Origin: Azoarcus sp.
Lineage (GTDB): Bacteria; Pseudomonadota; Gammaproteobacteria; Burkholderiales; Rhodocyclaceae
Length of the DNA: 64,000 nt
Assembly: GCA_030604735.1 (NCBI GenBank)
Contig: JAUVVG010000004.1
Location: forward strand, 62,001-126,000
Direction of reading: 5' to 3'
In this document: one piece after another, positions 1 to 9,525 of the stretch
Position numbering within the stretch: the stretch's first letter is position 1
How the letters are laid out: every line of letters begins with the position of its first letter
The notes under the pieces: model-generated
Database searches by the model: none
Seen by the model: only the letters and a program-made list of their open reading frames with translations
What the model was told of the DNA's origin: nothing
Made by a program: the position numbers and the translations under genes

Positions 1-611
1 TTGCCGATCGACGCGATCTCGTCGCCGGAGGAAAAGAACGCGACACGGAGGCGACGACGGACCGTGACTTCGGCGATGCCGAGTGAGGCGATCAGGCCGA
101 GTTCGGCCGGGCCGCAGCGCCTGCCGGCCGGGATCGCGACCCCGCCCAGCGCCAAGTCTTCGCCGGCCTTGCGCAGGTTCTGGCCGCGCTTCTGTCCGGC
201 CGGGATGATGACCCGGCCGGCGTCGGCGCGAACGATCTCCTGCACCACGATCGCGTCCGCGCCCTGCGGTATGGTGGCCCCTGTCATGATGCGCACCGCC
301 TGACCGACGCCGATGATGCCGGTGAAAGGTTTGCCGGCGAACGCCGTCCCGACCACACTCAGGCTGGTTTCGCCCTCTGGCGCCAGATCGTCGAAGCGCA
401 GCGCATAACCGTCCAGGGCCGAGTTGTCATGGGCCGGGACATTGCAAGGCGCGATCACGTCTGCGGCGAGCACGCGCTCGAGCGCACCCCTGACGCTGAC
501 ACACTCCCAGCCGGTGACTGGAGAAAGTCGAGACAGAATGGCCTCGCGCGCGGCAGCGACGCTCAGATTGGACGCGGGGGGATGATTCTTGGCAGCGGGT
601 TGTTGATCCAT
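1..611 (-). CDS. moeA: MoeA, molybdopterin molybdenumtransferase (N-terminal part, runs off the left edge)
   Basis: Not listed in the ORF track; I translated it from the minus strand, starting at the ATG at 611. MoeA inserts molybdate into adenylated molybdopterin, the last step of Moco synthesis, in the cytosol. About 203 residues are visible. They include the family signatures DNSALDGYA (about 62-70) and MTGATIPQGADAIV (about 109-122). The remaining half, with the C-terminal domains, lies outside the window. It is divergent from the DUF455 gene across a 286-base gap that carries strong inverted repeats. Partners moeB and mog lie elsewhere in this window, as does the Moco enzyme MsrP. The start has only a weak GGGA-type ribosome site. 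Confidence 0.93.
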   Translation of the reverse strand, partial: MDQQPAAKNHPPASNLSVAAAREAILSRLSPVTGWECVSVRGALERVLAADVIAPCNVPAHDNSALDGYALRFDDLAPEGETSLSVVGTAFAGKPFTGIIGVGQAVRIMTGATIPQGADAIVVQEIVRADAGRVIIPAGQKRGQNLRKAGEDLALGGVAIPAGRRCGPAELGLIASLGIAEVTVRRRLRVAFFSSGDEIASIG

Positions 612-650
612 TCGCGGTCCCGAAGTGGTTGAGGCGGAAACCCAGTCATT

Positions 651-719
651 ATCCTGGAAACCGCAGTTTGCATAAGGATTCATGCAACACGCCAAGCGGT
701 CAACCGGGGTTTCCAGGAT
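651..719. repeat. Nested inverted repeats in the divergent moeA / DUF455 gap
   Basis: ATCCTGGAAACC at 651-662 is matched perfectly by GGTTTCCAGGAT at 708-719. Inside it lies a second perfect pair, TTGCAT (668-673) and ATGCAA (682-687). The element sits 40-108 bases upstream of the moeA start. It could be an operator for a dimeric regulator or a stem in the moeA leader. It does not visibly match the large Moco riboswitch architecture, so I do not call it that. Confidence 0.7.
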
Positions 720-897
720 TATAGCCGCCGGCGCTGTGCCGTTATTCCCTTCGCGTCGGTGCGCAGTCGTCGGTTGGCGGTCATGGTTTATGATGCGGGG
801 CGGTTGCGACGCCCCGGGCTGCGTTGACCGGTTCTTCTCCATTGTCAGGACTGCGAGGGTATGTGCTCGGCTTTGTTTGTTTCGGTCGTGAGGTGAC

Positions 898-1719
898 ATG
901 ACGCTTTCCATCCACCAGCTTGCGCGCGATGCGCTGCTGATCGCCGATCCGCGGGCCAAGTCGGAGGCCGTGTCGGCTTTGCTGGCTGGTTGGGATGCCG
1001 GCGATTACATTTGCGTGGCGGGTGCCGATGATCCGCTGCCGCTGACCGAGCCGGGCCGGCCGGCCAGGCCGGTGCTGGTCGATCCGCAACAGGTGCCGAG
1101 ACGGCGCGTGACCACGGCGGAGGGACACGCCGCATTGCTGCATGCGATTGCCCACATCGAGTTCAATGCGATCAACCTCGCGCTCGATTGCGTGATGCGC
1201 TTCCGTTCGTTTCCCGTCCCGTTTCACGCGGGCTGGTTGAAGGTCGCAGCCGAGGAGGCCATGCACTTCGGTCTGGTCACGGAACGACTCCGGGCGATCG
1301 GATACGACTATGGCGATTTTCCGGCACACAACGGTTTGTGGGAAATGGCGTGCAAGACCGCAGCCGATCCGCTGGCCAGGATGGCGCTGGTGCCGCGGGT
1401 GCTGGAGGCGCGCGGGCTCGATGCCACTCCGCCGATCATGGACAAGTTGCGCAAGATCGGCGATGTCGAAAGCGTTGCCGTGCTGGAAATCATCTTGCGC
1501 GACGAGATCGGACATGTCGCGCTGGGTGATCACTGGTTCCGGCGGCTTTGCGCACGCCGTGGGCTGGAACCCGAGCAGACCTACCTGGACCTGATAGCGC
1601 GTTTCGATGCGCCCCATCCGCAGCCGCCGTTGCACGAGTCTGCCAGATTGGCGGCCGGCTTTTCATCCTCGGAACTCGCCTATTTCAATGCGGGGCGGCG
1701 GCATAAAAGTTCGGCCTGA
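898..1719 (+). CDS. DUF455 family ferritin-like diiron protein
   Basis: 273 residues of the DUF455/COG2833 type, a ferritin-like helical bundle of unknown substrate. Candidate iron ligands are visible with the spacing of a diiron site: E88 in AHIEFNA, E120 and H123 in EEAMH, E170 in VLEARG, and E203 and H206 in RDEIGH. No signal peptide, so probably cytosolic. The ATG at 898 has GAGG five bases upstream. The gene is a single transcription unit, divergent from moeA, and ends in front of the bidirectional terminator at 1878-1905. It resembles the tRNA hydroxylase MiaE only in fold; I see no reason to assign that function. Family call firm, function unknown. Confidence 0.85.
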   Translation: MTLSIHQLARDALLIADPRAKSEAVSALLAGWDAGDYICVAGADDPLPLTEPGRPARPVLVDPQQVPRRRVTTAEGHAALLHAIAHIEFNAINLALDCVMRFRSFPVPFHAGWLKVAAEEAMHFGLVTERLRAIGYDYGDFPAHNGLWEMACKTAADPLARMALVPRVLEARGLDATPPIMDKLRKIGDVESVAVLEIILRDEIGHVALGDHWFRRLCARRGLEPEQTYLDLIARFDAPHPQPPLHESARLAAGFSSSELAYFNAGRRHKSSA

Positions 1720-1877
1720 TCAGGCGGGAACAAAAGTCATCCGGTCCCGAGTGAGCGAGGACAAGACTGCGTAGCGGCAACACGACCGCGCCAGGAACAG
1801 CCTGCGTCTTGGCAAGTGTGGGCTTGGCGGGCAGGGCGCCGGGACAGAGAAGAACCCTTCGTCGCACGGCAGGATAC

Positions 1878-1905
1878 AAAAAAAGGTGGCCAAGGCCACC
1901 TTTTT
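1878..1905. terminator. Bidirectional rho-independent terminator
   Basis: A run of seven A, then the perfect stem GGTGGCC-AA-GGCCACC, then five T. The A and T runs on either side let it serve both the DUF455 gene (plus) and cytochrome c4 (minus), which converge here. The remainder of the 1720-1957 gap shows nothing else. Confidence 0.88.
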
Positions 1906-1957
1906 CGATCACGGCGCCCATCCCGGGTGCCGATGACGCCTTCGTGTTCCGCGCCGC

Positions 1958-2572
1958 TCAGCGCAGGCCGGCGGCGTAGTCCGAAACCGCTTTCATTTCA
2001 GCGTCGGTCATCTTGAGGGCGATCATACGCATCATCTCGTTCGGGTCATTGGCGCGGATGCCGTCCCGGAAGCCCTTCAACTGCTGGAAGGTGTAGTCGG
2101 CGAACTGACCGGAAATACGCGGGTACTCGGCGGGCATGCCGGCGCCAGCCGGGCCGTGGCAGGCAGCACAGGCCGGAACGCCCTTGGCGGCGATGCCGCC
2201 GCGCCAGATGCTCTGGCCGAGCTCGATCGTTTCGAGGCTCTTGGCTGCTTCCGGCTTCAGTTCCTGGGAAGCGAAGTATTCGGCGACCGCGCGCATGCCG
2301 GCGTCGTCGAGACTGGCGATCATCGCGTTCATGATGGCGTTCTCACGGGCAGGGGGCGCGCCGTCGATCGACGCATAGTCCCGCATCTGCTTGTAAAGGT
2401 ATTCCGGGATCTGGCCAGCCAGTTTCGGATTTTCGGGCAAAGCACTGTTGCCATCGATGCCATGACAGGCTGCGCAAACCGTCTCGACGATCTGTTTTGC
2501 ATTGTCGGCGGTCTGGGCCTGAAGGCTGCCAGCAACCAGCAGCAGCGAAATCAGCAGGGAACGCTTGATCAT
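1958..2572 (-). CDS. Cytochrome c4, diheme periplasmic electron carrier
   Basis: 204 residues with a Sec signal peptide ([20 protein letters not shown]) followed by two homologous cytochrome c domains. Heme sites are CAACH at about 33-37 and CAACH at about 135-139. Candidate distal methionines lie downstream of each site. The length and two-domain layout are those of cytochrome c4, which passes electrons to terminal oxidases in the periplasm. It is divergent from engB across a 123-base gap that contains an imperfect 19-base palindrome. Placement next to engB is common in Betaproteobacteria. Confidence 0.93.
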   Translation of the reverse strand: MIKRSLLISLLLVAGSLQAQTADNAKQIVETVCAACHGIDGNSALPENPKLAGQIPEYLYKQMRDYASIDGAPPARENAIMNAMIASLDDAGMRAVAEYFASQELKPEAAKSLETIELGQSIWRGGIAAKGVPACAACHGPAGAGMPAEYPRISGQFADYTFQQLKGFRDGIRANDPNEMMRMIALKMTDAEMKAVSDYAAGLR

Positions 2573-2608
2573 AGTGTCCTCGGAACAGCCGTGAGCGGTT
2601 GTCTCAAA

Positions 2609-2627
2609 CTTGGTATTCTATATCAAG
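2609..2627. promoter_or_regulatory. Imperfect palindrome between cytochrome c4 and engB
   Basis: CTTGGTAT-TCT-ATATCAAG pairs at seven of eight positions per arm. It lies 37 bases upstream of the cytochrome c4 start and about 70 upstream of engB, where an operator would be expected. It resembles an FNR/CRP-type half-site layout, but the seven-base spacing between TTGGT and ATCAA is wrong for FNR. Confidence 0.4.
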
Positions 2628-2695
2628 AACCTGTTATTGCGCGATGCAATCAGGCATTTTCTCCTCACCCGGTGCCGCTCGGCACAACGCTCCCA

Positions 2696-3346
2696 ATGCC
2701 TATTTTCCGCAATGCACAATTCGAGATTTCGATCGCGAAATCTTCTGGTCTGCCGCCGCCAAACGGTGCGGAAATCGCCTTCGCAGGACGCTCGAATGCG
2801 GGAAAATCGAGCGCGATCAACACGCTCGCCGGGCACACGCGTCTAGCCTATGTCTCCAAGACGCCGGGCAGGACGCAGCTCATCAATTTCTTCCGGCTGA
2901 ACTGCGGCGCCGCCCTGGTTGATCTTCCGGGATATGGCTACGCGAAGGTGCCGGAGAATATTCGAAAGCAATGGCAGGGCCTGCTCGAAAACTATCTCAG
3001 ATCGCGCGAAAATCTGATCGGCCTGGTGCTGATCATGGATTCGCGCCACCCCCTGACGCCGCTCGATCAGCAGATGATAGGCTGGTTCGCGCCTTCCGGA
3101 AGACCGATTCACATCCTGCTGACCAAGAGTGACAAGTTGTCGCGCAATCAGGCCAGCGCGGCACGGGCTTTCGTCCAGCGGGAACTGTCGGGCATGGCGG
3201 GGCAGATCAGCGTCCAGTTGTTCTCCAGCCTGAAGAAGACCGGTGTCGAAGAGGTCGAAGCGGTGGTGTCGAGATGGCTTGGCCTGGAAAAAGAAAACCC
3301 CGGGCCAAAGGGGAATGAAGACCCGGGGTTCAACGCCTTGAATTGA
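2696..3346 (+). CDS. engB: EngB/YsxC, ribosome-assembly GTPase
   Basis: 216 residues. The ORF is open far upstream, but homology begins at the ATG at 2696 ([10 protein letters not shown]), so I place the start there. GTPase motifs are clear: G1 GRSNAGKSS (about 31-39), the TPGRTQ switch region (about 56-61), G3 [11 protein letters not shown] (about 76-86) and G4 TKSDK. EngB is an essential GTPase of large ribosomal subunit assembly in the cytosol. The 3' end of the reading frame contains a perfect nine-base inverted repeat. No good Shine-Dalgarno sequence is visible for this start. Confidence 0.92.
   Translation: MPIFRNAQFEISIAKSSGLPPPNGAEIAFAGRSNAGKSSAINTLAGHTRLAYVSKTPGRTQLINFFRLNCGAALVDLPGYGYAKVPENIRKQWQGLLENYLRSRENLIGLVLIMDSRHPLTPLDQQMIGWFAPSGRPIHILLTKSDKLSRNQASAARAFVQRELSGMAGQISVQLFSSLKKTGVEEVEAVVSRWLGLEKENPGPKGNEDPGFNALN
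3296..3330. repeat. Perfect 9-bp stem at the 3' end of engB
   Basis: AACCCCGGG (3296-3304) and CCCGGGGTT (3322-3330) are perfect complements around a 17-base loop. The stem overlaps the last codons of engB and has no T tract after it. It may act as a 3' stability or attenuation structure; function unknown. Confidence 0.5.
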
Positions 3347-3494
3347 AGGCACCCGCTCAGGGAGGGAAAGCGGGGGATGGCTTGGCCCATCCACTGCTTC
3401 TGATTTGAAGTGAAGCGCTTAGTTCCCGAGTGTTTCGCTCAAGCTTTTGCAAACTGTAAGCGCCAGCTCATCACGCCCGTTCGGTGCGCGATGA

Positions 3495-4547
<1,053 letters not shown>

Positions 4548-4577
4548 ATCGTTTCCGACTGGAGCAAGGCGGGTTCA

Positions 4578-5231
4578 TCAGCGGATCAGCCTTCCTTGCG
4601 CCCGTCTGAGCTCGAGCACCGAGCCGATCCGGACATCGACATAAGCGGGTTGCCTTGGGCTTTTGCCCACCAGCACCGTACGCATGCCCAGCCGCTTGGC
4701 GGTACGCAGGTTTTCGGGCGAGTCCTCGACCAGGATGCAGCGCTGCGGGTTGAGCCGGTGGTCGCGTAGCAGGTGGCGGTAGGCGCGTATCCCCGGCTTG
4801 GGATGCAGGCGCATCTGTTCGATGCCGTAGATATCGTCGAAGCAGTGACGAATGCCCATCAGATCGATCACTGCGGTGGCATAGCGCTGCGGTCCGTTCG
4901 AGAATACGATCTTGCGCCCCGGCAAGCGGCGTAACATGCCGCGCAAACCCCGATCAAAAACCATCATCTCGTGCAGTCGATCGAAACGGTGGGTTTCGGC
5001 CAGAAAGTGCTTCGGATCGGTGCCGTGATGTCTGACCAGGCCGAGCAGGGTGGCGCCGTATTGTTTCCAGTACTGCATCCGCAGCGCATTGGCCTCGTCC
5101 TCGGTCAGCGCGAGATGCTCGCTCAGGTAAGCGGTCATGCTGCGGTTGATGTGCGGGAAGATGTGCGCGCTCGCGTTGTGCAGCGTGTTGTCGAGATCGA
5201 ACAGCCAGGTCATCGGCCCCTGCGTCGTCAT
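4578..5231 (-). CDS. HAD-family phosphatase, pyrimidine 5'-nucleotidase type
   Basis: 217 residues from the ATG at 5231, which overlaps the bioC stop as ATGA, so translation is probably coupled. HAD motifs: I, FDLDNTL (D12, D14); II, SNG; III, the lysine in LHPKPG; IV, VEDSPENLRTAKRLG. The helical cap between motifs I and II fits the YjjG/SDT1 group of pyrimidine nucleotidases. Substrate is inferred from family only. A second in-frame ATG at 5213 is possible. The gene likely forms an operon with bioC. Confidence 0.8.
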   Translation of the reverse strand: MTTQGPMTWLFDLDNTLHNASAHIFPHINRSMTAYLSEHLALTEDEANALRMQYWKQYGATLLGLVRHHGTDPKHFLAETHRFDRLHEMMVFDRGLRGMLRRLPGRKIVFSNGPQRYATAVIDLMGIRHCFDDIYGIEQMRLHPKPGIRAYRHLLRDHRLNPQRCILVEDSPENLRTAKRLGMRTVLVGKSPRQPAYVDVRIGSVLELRRAQGRLIR

Positions 5232-6121
5232 GCCTTGTCTCCCGGGCGGTTCATGAAGCGAATGACGGCACGCCCGTCGTTCGTTGTGCGAGGGGCCGGC
5301 TTCCAGGCATGACCTTGCACGACCTCGAAGCTGATGGCGATCCGCCCGTCCTGGCGATAGCGCTCGATCGACGCTCGGGCCTCCTCCCACTGCCTGCGCC
5401 CGCTCAGCCCTCTAGGCCGCCCGACGGCGGCGTTGTTGCAGCCGGACAGCCTGAGGTCGGCGAGCAACTCATCGAAACTGGCGTAGGTCAGGGTCAGCAT
5501 CTCCATGTCCATCACCGGGTCGGCGAATCCGGCCTTGACCAGCGCGTCACCGAGGTCGTGCATGTCGATGAAGCGGTGTACCCGCTCGCCGCCGTGGTCG
5601 GGCAAGCTGGCACGCAACTCCTTCAGGGTGTCCGGACCGAGGGTCGAGAACATCAGCAAGCCGTCGACCTCCAGGACCCGATGGGCCTCGGTCAGGGCAG
5701 GCAAGGGGTCGGACAGCCAGTTGAGCATCAGGTTGGACCAGCACAGTGAGACGCAACCCGACTCGAGCGGCAGCGCGCTGGCATCGGCGCAAAGCGGCGA
5801 CGGGCCGGCTTGTGAGCGCGGGAACAGCCGTCCCAACAACGACGGTCGGGTGTGCTTCGCCTGCAGCATCGGTAACGACAAGTCGAGCGCCAGTCCCTGC
5901 GCGTCAGGATAGCGCTGGTGCAGGCGCGCGAGGTCGGCACCGGTACCGCAACCCACATCCAGCCAGCGGGTCGGTGTGAGCTTGATGTAGTCGAGGCGTT
6001 CGTCCATGCGGTGGGCAATCTCGCGGGCGAGCAGCGAGGCTTGGTCGTAGCTGCGCGCGGCCCGATCGAAGTGTCTCCGGACGGCGCGCGGATCGAGCGC
6101 AAAACCGGCGCGGTCTGTCAT
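5228..6121 (-). CDS. bioC: BioC-like malonyl-ACP O-methyltransferase
   Basis: 297 residues from the ATG at 6121 (MTDRAGFALD). SAM-binding motif I reads WLDVGCGTGADLARL, and a post-motif SNLMLNWLSD follows, typical of BioC. BioC methylates malonyl-ACP to start pimeloyl-ACP synthesis for biotin. The protein is longer than E. coli BioC (about 250), a length seen in other Betaproteobacteria. The ORF continues upstream to 6499, but that part has no family features and overlaps comF. Divergent from comF. A generic class I methyltransferase is the main alternative. Confidence 0.78.
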   Translation of the reverse strand: MTDRAGFALDPRAVRRHFDRAARSYDQASLLAREIAHRMDERLDYIKLTPTRWLDVGCGTGADLARLHQRYPDAQGLALDLSLPMLQAKHTRPSLLGRLFPRSQAGPSPLCADASALPLESGCVSLCWSNLMLNWLSDPLPALTEAHRVLEVDGLLMFSTLGPDTLKELRASLPDHGGERVHRFIDMHDLGDALVKAGFADPVMDMEMLTLTYASFDELLADLRLSGCNNAAVGRPRGLSGRRQWEEARASIERYRQDGRIAISFEVVQGHAWKPAPRTTNDGRAVIRFMNRPGDKA

Positions 6122-6276
6122 TTCGTGAATGTCCGGCTGGATTGCCGGCAGTGCCGTGGCGCCTGGTGAGGCGCCATCGCCGGGTCGGACTCCGGAGGCG
6201 ACGCTAAAGGCGACGCGAATGGCATAATGTTGTTCCTGTTCTGGCGAGCGCGCATGTTCAGTCATCAACGCCGGAT

Positions 6277-6990
6277 TTGTCAAACGAGGTGTCGTCCTTG
6301 CGTACCGCTTTCGAACGCTTGCTGGCAGCGCTGACGCCGCAGGACTGTTTCCTGTGCGGTCAGGCGTGCGGACGGGCTCTGATTTGTCCCGCCTGTGATG
6401 CGAGCTTGCCGGTGCAGACCCCGGGGGGCTGCCCGGTATGTGCGTCACCTGATACCGGGGGGCAGGTGTGCGGGGCTTGTCTGCACAAGCCCCCGGCATT
6501 CGACGCGACCCGGGCGCTCTATCATTATGCGTTTCCGGTCGATCGGCTGGTGCAGGCTCTCAAATACCGTAGCCGCTTTTCGGTCGCTTGCCACCTTGGG
6601 GCGATGCTCGCCAATACGGCGCTCGCGGTCAAGCCGGACCGGGTGGTGCCTATGCCGCTTCATCCAAGGCGATTGCGCGAGCGTGGCTTCAACCAGGCCT
6701 ACGAACTGGCGCGCGCGCTGGCGGCGCGTCATTGTCTGAAACTGGGTGTTGAAGAGGTTTACCGGGTACGGGATACCGCGCCTCAGGCCGACTTGCCTTT
6801 GAGCGACAGAAAAGCCAACATGCGCGCTGCTTTCTGCTGCGATGTCCGGCTGGATGGCCTCAACATCCTCGTCATCGATGACGTGATGACCACCGGCGCA
6901 AGTCTGGCGTCGCTTGCCTCCACCCTCAAGAGACAGGGCGCGGCGAGGGTGGATAACCTAGTCGTGGCCCGGACGCCGCCGCCTATCTGA
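6277..6990 (+). CDS. comF: ComF family phosphoribosyltransferase-like protein
   Basis: Up to 237 residues. The N-terminal part carries a cysteine-rich zinc-binding region (CFLCGQAC, CPAC, CPVC, CGAC). The C-terminal part has the PRPP-binding signature VIDDVMTTGASL. ComF proteins take part in DNA uptake and recombination in some bacteria. No ATG is available: candidate starts are TTG 6277, GTG 6289 and TTG 6298. The last has GAGG about nine bases upstream, so the true start may be 6298. CATAAT at 6223-6228 may be the -10. trmL follows after one base. Confidence 0.85.
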   Translation: MSNEVSSLRTAFERLLAALTPQDCFLCGQACGRALICPACDASLPVQTPGGCPVCASPDTGGQVCGACLHKPPAFDATRALYHYAFPVDRLVQALKYRSRFSVACHLGAMLANTALAVKPDRVVPMPLHPRRLRERGFNQAYELARALAARHCLKLGVEEVYRVRDTAPQADLPLSDRKANMRAAFCCDVRLDGLNILVIDDVMTTGASLASLASTLKRQGAARVDNLVVARTPPPI

Positions 6991-6991
6991 C

Positions 6992-7456
6992 ATGTTCGAC
7001 ATCATTCTTTACCAACCGGAAATTCCGCCCAATACCGGGAACGCAATCCGGCTGGCGGCGAACACCGGTATCCGGCTGCATCTGGTCAAACCGCTCGGTT
7101 TCGATCTCAGCGACCGCCAGTTGGCGCGCGCCGGGCTGGACTATCACGATCTCGCGCGGGTCACGGTCCATGAAAACTGGGAAGCCTGCCTAGATGTGCT
7201 GGCGGGGCGCCGTTTGTTCGCCTTCAGCACCCGCGGTACCCGTCGTTACGATCAGGTGAATTTTTGCGAAGGCGACTGCTTCGTATTCGGTCCGGAAACC
7301 CGCGGGCTGCCTCAGTCCTTGCTGGACGCCCTGCCGGCCGAACAGGTGTTGCGACTGCCGATGCTGCCGTCGAACCGCAGCATGAACCTGGCCAACACGG
7401 TGGCGGTGGTCGTGTTTGAGGCCTGGCGGCAGAACGGCTTCACCGGCGGCGCCTGA
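6992..7456 (+). CDS. trmL: TrmL, tRNA (cytidine/uridine-2'-O-)-methyltransferase of the wobble base
   Basis: 154 residues, the usual length of this SPOUT-fold enzyme. N-terminal LYQPEIPPNTGNAIRLAANT is the family signature. The knot motifs FGPETRGLPQ and LPMLPSNRSMNLANTVAVVV bind SAM. It methylates the 2'-OH of nucleotide 34 in tRNA-Leu species. The ATG lies one base after the comF stop, so the two genes form a tight pair. Confidence 0.94.
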   Translation: MFDIILYQPEIPPNTGNAIRLAANTGIRLHLVKPLGFDLSDRQLARAGLDYHDLARVTVHENWEACLDVLAGRRLFAFSTRGTRRYDQVNFCEGDCFVFGPETRGLPQSLLDALPAEQVLRLPMLPSNRSMNLANTVAVVVFEAWRQNGFTGGA

Positions 7457-7494
7457 TCTCGACCGGACAGGCCCGAGCGCGTCGGGCCACGTGC

Positions 7495-8481
7495 TCACTC
7501 GTGTTTGGGTTCCCGCGACAGCAGGCGCTCGACCGCATCGCGCGGGCCGATATGGTCGCTGTGGAGCAGGCCGTCGATCGCTTCAGTGATCGGCATCTCC
7601 ACGCCGTGCGCTGCTGCCAGCCTTGCTGCAGCACGGGTGGTCGGTACGCCTTCTGCGACATGCCCCAGATCGCGGAGGATATCGGCCAGCGACTTGCCTT
7701 GGGCCAGCGACAGACCGACCCGACGGTTACGGGAGAGGTCACCGGTGCAGGTCAGGATCAGGTCACCCATACCGGCCAGTCCCATCAGGGTCTCGGGACG
7801 GGCGCCCAGTGCCGTCCCCAGCCGGGTGATCTCGGCGAGGCCGCGGGTGATCAGCGCAGCACGCGCGTTCAGGCCGAAGCCCATGCCGTCCGAGACGCCG
7901 GCCGCGATCGCGATGACGTTCTTGAGTCCACCGCCTATCTCGGCCCCGACCAGGTCGGTGTTGGCGTAAATCCGGAAGCGCGGTTGATGTAGTTGCTGTA
8001 TCCAGTATTCGGCGAAAGCCGCATCGGCCGAAGCCAGCGTGACCGCTGTCGGCTGGTCGGCGCCGACCTCGGCCGCAAAACTCGGGCCGGTCAGCACGCC
8101 ACAGGGTGCATCGCGGCCGAGAATGTCGAGGACGATCTCGTGGGGGAGCCGGCCGGTGCCCGCTTCTAGACCCTTGCAGGCCCACAGCAATGGCGTTCCG
8201 GGCGCCAGGTCGTGCAGTCGCGCGACAGTACCGGCCAGACCGGCCAGCGGCGTCACCACCAGGTGCAGGTCGGCGTTGCGGGCAAGCGGTTCGAAGTCGT
8301 TGCTGATGCTCAGGTTGTCGGGAAAAGTGACGCCCGGCAAATAGCGGGCATTGACCCGTTCGCGGGTCAGTGTCGCGGCATGCTCACGATCGCGGGCCCA
8401 AAGGCTGACCGGATGGGTCCGGGCAAAGGCAACCGCGAGTGCGGTTCCCCAGGCGCCTGCGCCGAATATCGCGATCCGCAC
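7495..8481 (-). CDS. gpsA: GpsA, NAD(P)+-dependent glycerol-3-phosphate dehydrogenase
   Basis: 328 residues from a GTG at 8481 (VRIAIFGAGAWGTALAV). An ATG at 8505 is an alternative, but it adds residues the family lacks and overlaps the upstream gene. Rossmann motif GAGAWGTALA, substrate-site lysine in GGGLKNVIAIAAG and GLAGMGDLILTCTGDLSRNR are present. It reduces dihydroxyacetone phosphate to sn-glycerol 3-phosphate for phospholipid synthesis. It begins four bases after the stop of the SH3 gene and is last in the rhodanese-grx-secB-SH3-gpsA run. Confidence 0.94.
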   Translation of the reverse strand: MRIAIFGAGAWGTALAVAFARTHPVSLWARDREHAATLTRERVNARYLPGVTFPDNLSISNDFEPLARNADLHLVVTPLAGLAGTVARLHDLAPGTPLLWACKGLEAGTGRLPHEIVLDILGRDAPCGVLTGPSFAAEVGADQPTAVTLASADAAFAEYWIQQLHQPRFRIYANTDLVGAEIGGGLKNVIAIAAGVSDGMGFGLNARAALITRGLAEITRLGTALGARPETLMGLAGMGDLILTCTGDLSRNRRVGLSLAQGKSLADILRDLGHVAEGVPTTRAAARLAAAHGVEMPITEAIDGLLHSDHIGPRDAVERLLSREPKHE

Positions 8482-8485
8482 CGGC

Positions 8486-8944
8486 TCAGAGCCCCCAAAC
8501 CTCATTGACCCGGATGAAACCACTCGGACCGTCGCGATGGCGCACGTGTACCCATCCGGCGCTGGGCGGCGCGACCATGTCGAGGACGAGGTCCCTGGCG
8601 GCCTCGAAGACCGCGTCGGCGTTTTGTTCCGGCGCGCGCCGCACGATCGCACTGTCCGAGGTGACCAGCAGCGTGCGGTGCGGTGTCAGCGCCCGCCGTT
8701 CGACCCAGGTGATCGAACCGCCCGGGTCGCGCACCTTGATCCAGGCGTCCAGCTCGACCACGACTTCCACCGGCGTCCCGGGGGCGATGATGAACATGCG
8801 CCGTCCCTGCTCCGAGGGGGTGTCATAGAGGATCGCCGGTTCTCCGAGCGAGCGGAAGTCGATCGCATGAGCGGCGGCCAGCGGCAGTGCGAGCAGCGCT
8901 GCGGCGAGCACGGAACGGAGCGGGAACTGGGTCGGGGTGCTCAT
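8486..8944 (-). CDS. Secreted SH3-domain protein
   Basis: 152 residues. It has a Sec signal peptide (about 1-27, ending AAHA). Two SH3b-like segments follow: one around ILYDTPSEQGRRMFIIAPGTPVEVV, one around IVRRAPEQNADAVFEA. The repeats suggest binding of peptidoglycan or another envelope ligand. It lies seven bases after secB and four before gpsA, so it is cotranscribed with a general secretion chaperone. Conserved position in Betaproteobacteria; function not established. Confidence 0.78.
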   Translation of the reverse strand: MSTPTQFPLRSVLAAALLALPLAAAHAIDFRSLGEPAILYDTPSEQGRRMFIIAPGTPVEVVVELDAWIKVRDPGGSITWVERRALTPHRTLLVTSDSAIVRRAPEQNADAVFEAARDLVLDMVAPPSAGWVHVRHRDGPSGFIRVNEVWGL

Positions 8945-8951
8945 CGGCTTG

Positions 8952-9425
8952 TCACTGAATCTTGATCTCGCCGCCGCCGTTCGAAGCGGCGGCTTCGCGC
9001 TGCTGCTTCTGGGCCTGGTACAGCGCCTCGAAGTTGACCGGGGCGAGGATGACCGGCTGGAAGCCGGCTCGGGTCACGGCGTCCGACACGGCTTCGCGCG
9101 CATACGGGAACAGGATGTTGGGGCAGCCGATCATCAGCACCGGCTCGAGGTCGTTCTGGGGAACATTGCGAATCTGGAAGATGCCGGATTGCGCGACTTC
9201 GATCATGAACAGGGTCTTGTCGCTCGGCAGCTTGGCCGACACCGATACCGTCAGGGTGACGTCGAAAATACCTTCTTCGACCGGGTTGGCGTCGGTCTTG
9301 AGCTGGACATTGACCTGCGGGTTCTCGCGCTCCAGGAACACCTTAGGTCCGTTAGGGACTTCCAGCGACATGTCCTTGACGTAGAGTTTTTCGATGGAGA
9401 AGACGGGTTGAGCTTGTTCGGTCAT
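8952..9425 (-). CDS. secB: SecB, protein-export chaperone
   Basis: 157 residues, standard length. It holds preproteins unfolded and delivers them to SecA. Typical SecB segments are EKLYVKDMSLEVPNGP, MIEVAQSGIFQIRNV and CPNILFPYAREAVSDAVTRAGF. The polar C-terminal tail (QQREAAASNGGGEIKIQ) is usual. A 100-base gap separates it from grxC upstream; no clear promoter or terminator is visible there, so readthrough from rhodanese-grxC is likely. Confidence 0.96.
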   Translation of the reverse strand: MTEQAQPVFSIEKLYVKDMSLEVPNGPKVFLERENPQVNVQLKTDANPVEEGIFDVTLTVSVSAKLPSDKTLFMIEVAQSGIFQIRNVPQNDLEPVLMIGCPNILFPYAREAVSDAVTRAGFQPVILAPVNFEALYQAQKQQREAAASNGGGEIKIQ

Positions 9426-9525
9426 GGTTCAGCCTGGGAATGGTTGCAGATGAGGGTTGCAGGAGAGGATGTGGAAAAGCTTGTGGTCTTGCTTGCGGTT
9501 TCGCAGCGGCGGTCAGTGGTCTATG

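Noticed and set aside
651-719. Moco riboswitch in front of moeA
   Set aside because: Only simple nested stems are seen; the multi-stem architecture of the Moco motif is not recognisable.
2609-2627. FNR box upstream of cytochrome c4
   Set aside because: Half-sites TTGGT and ATCAA are spaced by seven bases, not four.
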